Shown in pieces: positions 43,868 through 46,050 of a stretch of 46,050 nucleotides of DNA. The DNA lies in contig JAFQRV010000032.1 of the NCBI GenBank assembly GCA_017409905.1, positions 1 through 46,050 of the forward strand, written 5' to 3'. The number at the start of each line of letters is the position of its first letter. The stretch's first letter is position 1. A program made the translations under genes and the position numbers. This DNA comes from Bacilli bacterium (lineage in GTDB: Bacteria; Bacillota_I; Bacilli_A; ML615J-28; CAG-313). The notes below the pieces were generated by a model, which saw only the letters and a program-made list of their open reading frames with translations, made no database searches and was not told the DNA's origin.

Positions 43868-44773
43868 ATGAGTATTGATATTAAAAAGATTTCAACAGAA
43901 TCAAGATTAGAAAATAGTTATAATATTGATCAAATGGAAACAATTGATATTTTAAAAACAATTAATAATGAAGATAAAACTGTACCAGTTAGTGTAGAAC
44001 AAGCAATTCAACAAATTGTACCTCTTGTTGATAAAATCGTATCTGCCATTGAAAATGGCGGAAGACTTATTTATATGGGAGCTGGAACAAGTGGAAGAAT
44101 AGGCTTACTTGATGCGGTTGAATGTCCTCCAACATATGGAGTAAGTGATGAAACAATCATGTGTTTACTAGCTGGTGGTAAAAATGCTTTTTCAAAAGCA
44201 GTTGAAGGAGCTGAAGATTCAAAAGAATTAGCAGTTCAAGATTTAAAAGAAGCCAATTTATCAAAAAATGATGTAGTTGTAGGAATAGCCGCAAGTGGTA
44301 GAACTCCTTATGTTATTGGTGGTATTGAATATGCGAAAAGTGTTGGTTGCATAACTGGTTGTATTGTAAATGCGAAAGCATCAGTACTTGCAAGTATTGT
44401 TGATTATCCAGTTGAAGCAGTAACAGGAAGTGAAGTAATTAGTGGATCAACTAGAATGAAAAGCGGTACTGCACAAAAACTTGTTTGTAACATGATTTCA
44501 ACATCAGTAATGGTTAAACTTGGTCATGTTTATCATAACTTAATGATTGATGTTCAAGCAACCAATGAAAAGCTAGTCGCAAGACAACTTGGTATTATTC
44601 AAGAAGCTATTGGTTGTTCAAAAGAAGAAGCAAGTTTAATGTTAAAGAAATACAAAACAGTAAAAAAAGCAATATTTGCGTATATTACAAATATTGATGA
44701 AGAAGAAAAAGTTGAAGAAATTTTAAAGGGTTATAAGTATAATTTACCAGTTGCCCTAAGGGAGTATAAATAA
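43868..44773 (+). CDS. murQ: N-acetylmuramic acid 6-phosphate etherase
   Basis: Removes the D-lactyl ether from MurNAc-6-phosphate, giving GlcNAc-6-phosphate and D-lactate, the committed step of MurNAc catabolism. The 301-residue protein has the SIS-domain signature YMGAGTSGRIGLLDAVECPP (G71 onward), then GIAASGRTPYVIGG and EVISGSTRMKSGTAQK, and a helical C-terminus, all typical of MurQ. AAGGAGG is the ribosome-binding site. The next gene's ATG overlaps this stop by one base. Its product needs deacetylation before NagB can use it. Confidence 0.96.
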   Translation: MSIDIKKISTESRLENSYNIDQMETIDILKTINNEDKTVPVSVEQAIQQIVPLVDKIVSAIENGGRLIYMGAGTSGRIGLLDAVECPPTYGVSDETIMCLLAGGKNAFSKAVEGAEDSKELAVQDLKEANLSKNDVVVGIAASGRTPYVIGGIEYAKSVGCITGCIVNAKASVLASIVDYPVEAVTGSEVISGSTRMKSGTAQKLVCNMISTSVMVKLGHVYHNLMIDVQATNEKLVARQLGIIQEAIGCSKEEASLMLKKYKTVKKAIFAYITNIDEEEKVEEILKGYKYNLPVALREYK

Positions 44774-45519
44774 TGATTAATTATATTGAAATAAAAAGTG
44801 GAAAATATATATTAAGAGGATTACATACTAAAGCAGAAAATGAAAAAGGTTTAGTAGTAATGTTCCATGGCTTTACTGGTCATATGAATGAAAATGGCTA
44901 CTTCTTTAAAGTCCTAGCCGAAGAACTTGCGAAAGTAAATGTATCAAGTATTAGAATGGACTTTATGGGAAGTGGAATGAGCGATGGACATTTTGATGAA
45001 ATGACGTTCTCAACTGAATTAGAAGATGCAAGAAATATCCTAAATCATGCGTTAGAAATAAAAGGTGATACTCCACTTTATGTATTAGGTTTCTCATGTG
45101 GTGGTGCTGTAAGTGCTGTAATGTCTAGAGAATATAAGGAAAAAATCGCTAAACTAGTTTTATGTGCACCTGCAGGAAACATGGATAGATTAGCAAGAGC
45201 TAGAAAGATTAACCCAGCAGCTATTTGGTATGATGAAGAAAATATTGATATGGGTGGATACCTATTAAATATTAACTTCATGGATGGATTTAAAAATGAT
45301 AATATTGATTTATATAAAGATGTGGAAACATTCCAAAATCCAGTTTTAATTGTACATGGCAGCAACGACCAAGCAGTTCCAATTGAATTTGGAAGAAAAT
45401 ATGCAAGTTTATATCCAAACTGTACTTTCCATGAAATCGAAGGTAGCGAACACTGTTTCACTAGAGTTCCATATAGATTAAGAGTTAATAAATTAATAAC
45501 TGAATTCTTATCAAAATAA
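44773..45519 (+). CDS. Alpha/beta hydrolase (S33 / esterase type)
   Basis: 248 residues with a complete catalytic triad: nucleophile S108 in GFSCGG, acid in HGSNDQAVP, and base in GSEHCF. The oxyanion segment MFHGFTGH is near the start, and a short cap (about 125-170) contains basic residues. No signal peptide, so cytoplasmic. It most resembles small feruloyl-esterase-like or serine aminopeptidase S33 hydrolases. Translational coupling to MurQ suggests it handles an ester or amide in the muropeptide pathway, such as O-acetyl groups on MurNAc, but nothing in the sequence fixes the substrate. Followed by a terminator. Confidence 0.85.
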   Translation: MINYIEIKSGKYILRGLHTKAENEKGLVVMFHGFTGHMNENGYFFKVLAEELAKVNVSSIRMDFMGSGMSDGHFDEMTFSTELEDARNILNHALEIKGDTPLYVLGFSCGGAVSAVMSREYKEKIAKLVLCAPAGNMDRLARARKINPAAIWYDEENIDMGGYLLNINFMDGFKNDNIDLYKDVETFQNPVLIVHGSNDQAVPIEFGRKYASLYPNCTFHEIEGSEHCFTRVPYRLRVNKLITEFLSK

Positions 45520-45574
45520 ATATTTTTTTCGAAAAATAAATTACTTTATTTATCTTAAATTTTAAATTATAATT

Positions 45575-45611
45575 AAAAGAGGATTAAAAAATTTTTAATT
45601 CTCTTTTTTTT
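45575..45611 (+). terminator. Intrinsic terminator after the AnmK-MurQ operon
   Basis: AAAGAGGATTAAAAA pairs with TTTTTAATTCTCTTT apart from one internal mismatch, followed by a T tract. It closes the peptidoglycan locus. Confidence 0.75.
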
Positions 45612-45627
45612 ATTAGAAAGGATAAAT

Positions 45628-46050
45628 ATGAATAAAGCAAATAATTATGATATTGTAAAATTTATTGATGGTGAATTTGAATTAGAAGTAAGTGTTAATC
45701 CAAAAGAAGAAACTATATGGATGACTCAAGAACAAATGTCTATTTTATTTAATAAAGCTAAATCGACGATTAATGAACATATTAAAAATATTTTAAAAAA
45801 TGAGTTAGATATTGAGAACGTCGTAAGAAAATTCGGAAAAACCGAATTATCTTATATAAAAACAAAATATATTTTAATGTATAATTTAGATATGATATTA
45901 GCAGTAGGATATCGAGTTAAATCAAAAAGAGGAATAATGTTTAGACAATGGGCTAATAAAATATTAAAAGAATATTTATTAAAAGGTTATGTAATAAATG
46001 AAAATAGAGTAATTGTTTCTAATGATAACTATATTGAACTAAAGAATCAA
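45628..46050 (+). CDS. RhuM-family protein, N-terminal part (runs off the window)
   Basis: Open from ATG 45628, with AAAGGA upstream, to the last base: 141 codons and no stop. The translation has the RhuM signature: ETIWMTQEQMSILFNKAKS as a helix-turn-helix-like segment, INEHIKNILKNELD, VVRKF, then YNLDMILAVGYRVKSKRG, FRQWANKILKEYLLKGY and NYIEL. RhuM was named as a Salmonella virulence-island protein; bacterial homologues are common on mobile islands and their biochemical function is unknown. It lies after the terminator of the peptidoglycan locus and seems unrelated in function. The left end of the window carries the C-terminal part of a protein of the same or a related family. Confidence 0.85.
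   Translation, partial: MNKANNYDIVKFIDGEFELEVSVNPKEETIWMTQEQMSILFNKAKSTINEHIKNILKNELDIENVVRKFGKTELSYIKTKYILMYNLDMILAVGYRVKSKRGIMFRQWANKILKEYLLKGYVINENRVIVSNDNYIELKNQ

Noticed and set aside
45545-45573. TTTATT and TATAAT 17 bases apart, a possible promoter for the RhuM gene
   Set aside because: The transcription start would fall inside the terminator hairpin at 45575-45611, and such matches arise by chance in very AT-rich DNA.

Overview
The window is visibly AT-rich and every recognised gene is on the + strand. Tryptophan is written TGG, stops are almost all TAA or TAG (one TGA stop is seen, at 40473), and TTG and GTG starts occur. Together with the low-GC Bacillota-type carbohydrate ABC systems this suggests a low-GC member of the Bacillota/Mycoplasmatota borderland using the standard bacterial code (for example a gut RF39-, Erysipelotrichales- or Acholeplasma-like lineage). 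That placement is an inference; there is no rRNA or marker gene here. Whether the organism has a cell wall cannot be read from this window.

Layout. 2-286: C-terminal end of a RhuM/ORF6N-type protein. 350-1643: cysteine synthase-like gene overlapping a serine acetyltransferase. 1712-2797: an unrecognised gene with its own promoter and terminator. From 2901 to 45519 there is one long theme, uptake and dismantling of peptidoglycan or muropeptides, in successive transcription units. (a) 2901-8002: AmiE-like serine hydrolase, twin GNAT, PIG-L deacetylase, and a surface GHL10/DigH-type glycosidase broken by an in-frame stop. (b) 8085-12362: M19 dipeptidase, an intact surface GHL10 enzyme, and a third GHL10 enzyme without a signal peptide. 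(c) 12506-33582, about 21 kb with no internal gap large enough for an obvious promoter: GH20 enzyme, giant substrate-binding protein, two pairs of ABC permeases, beta-propeller protein, Yip1 protein, DUF5696 protein, YesL-like protein, NagPA-type phosphodiester glycosidase, NagZ-type GH3 and NagB. (d) 33761-39666: a 1102-residue surface protein of unknown function behind a promoter with two cre-like operators, a second twin GNAT, and a second sugar-binding lipoprotein. (e) 39798-42640: YesL-like protein, NamZ, MupG. (f) 42704-45519: AnmK, MurQ, alpha/beta hydrolase. 45628 to the end: N-terminal part of a RhuM-family gene.

How it fits together (inference from family knowledge). Surface-anchored GHL10 enzymes, the NagPA enzyme and the giant protein would work on glycan outside. 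Two substrate-binding proteins and four permeases would import fragments, using an ATPase encoded elsewhere. NamZ, GH20, NagZ, the third GHL10 enzyme, the AmiE-like amidase and the M19 dipeptidase, none with a signal peptide, would split glycan and stem peptide in the cytoplasm. AnmK, MupG and MurQ converge on MurNAc-6-phosphate and GlcNAc-6-phosphate, and NagB feeds glycolysis. No NagA-type deacetylase is present; the PIG-L protein is a candidate substitute.

Most unusual points: the completeness of the locus; three GHL10 paralogues with different locations and fates; a shared C-terminal signal (Cys, membrane helix, Lys/Arg tail) on four surface proteins; cre-like operators on only two of the promoters; and RhuM-family fragments at both ends of the window.
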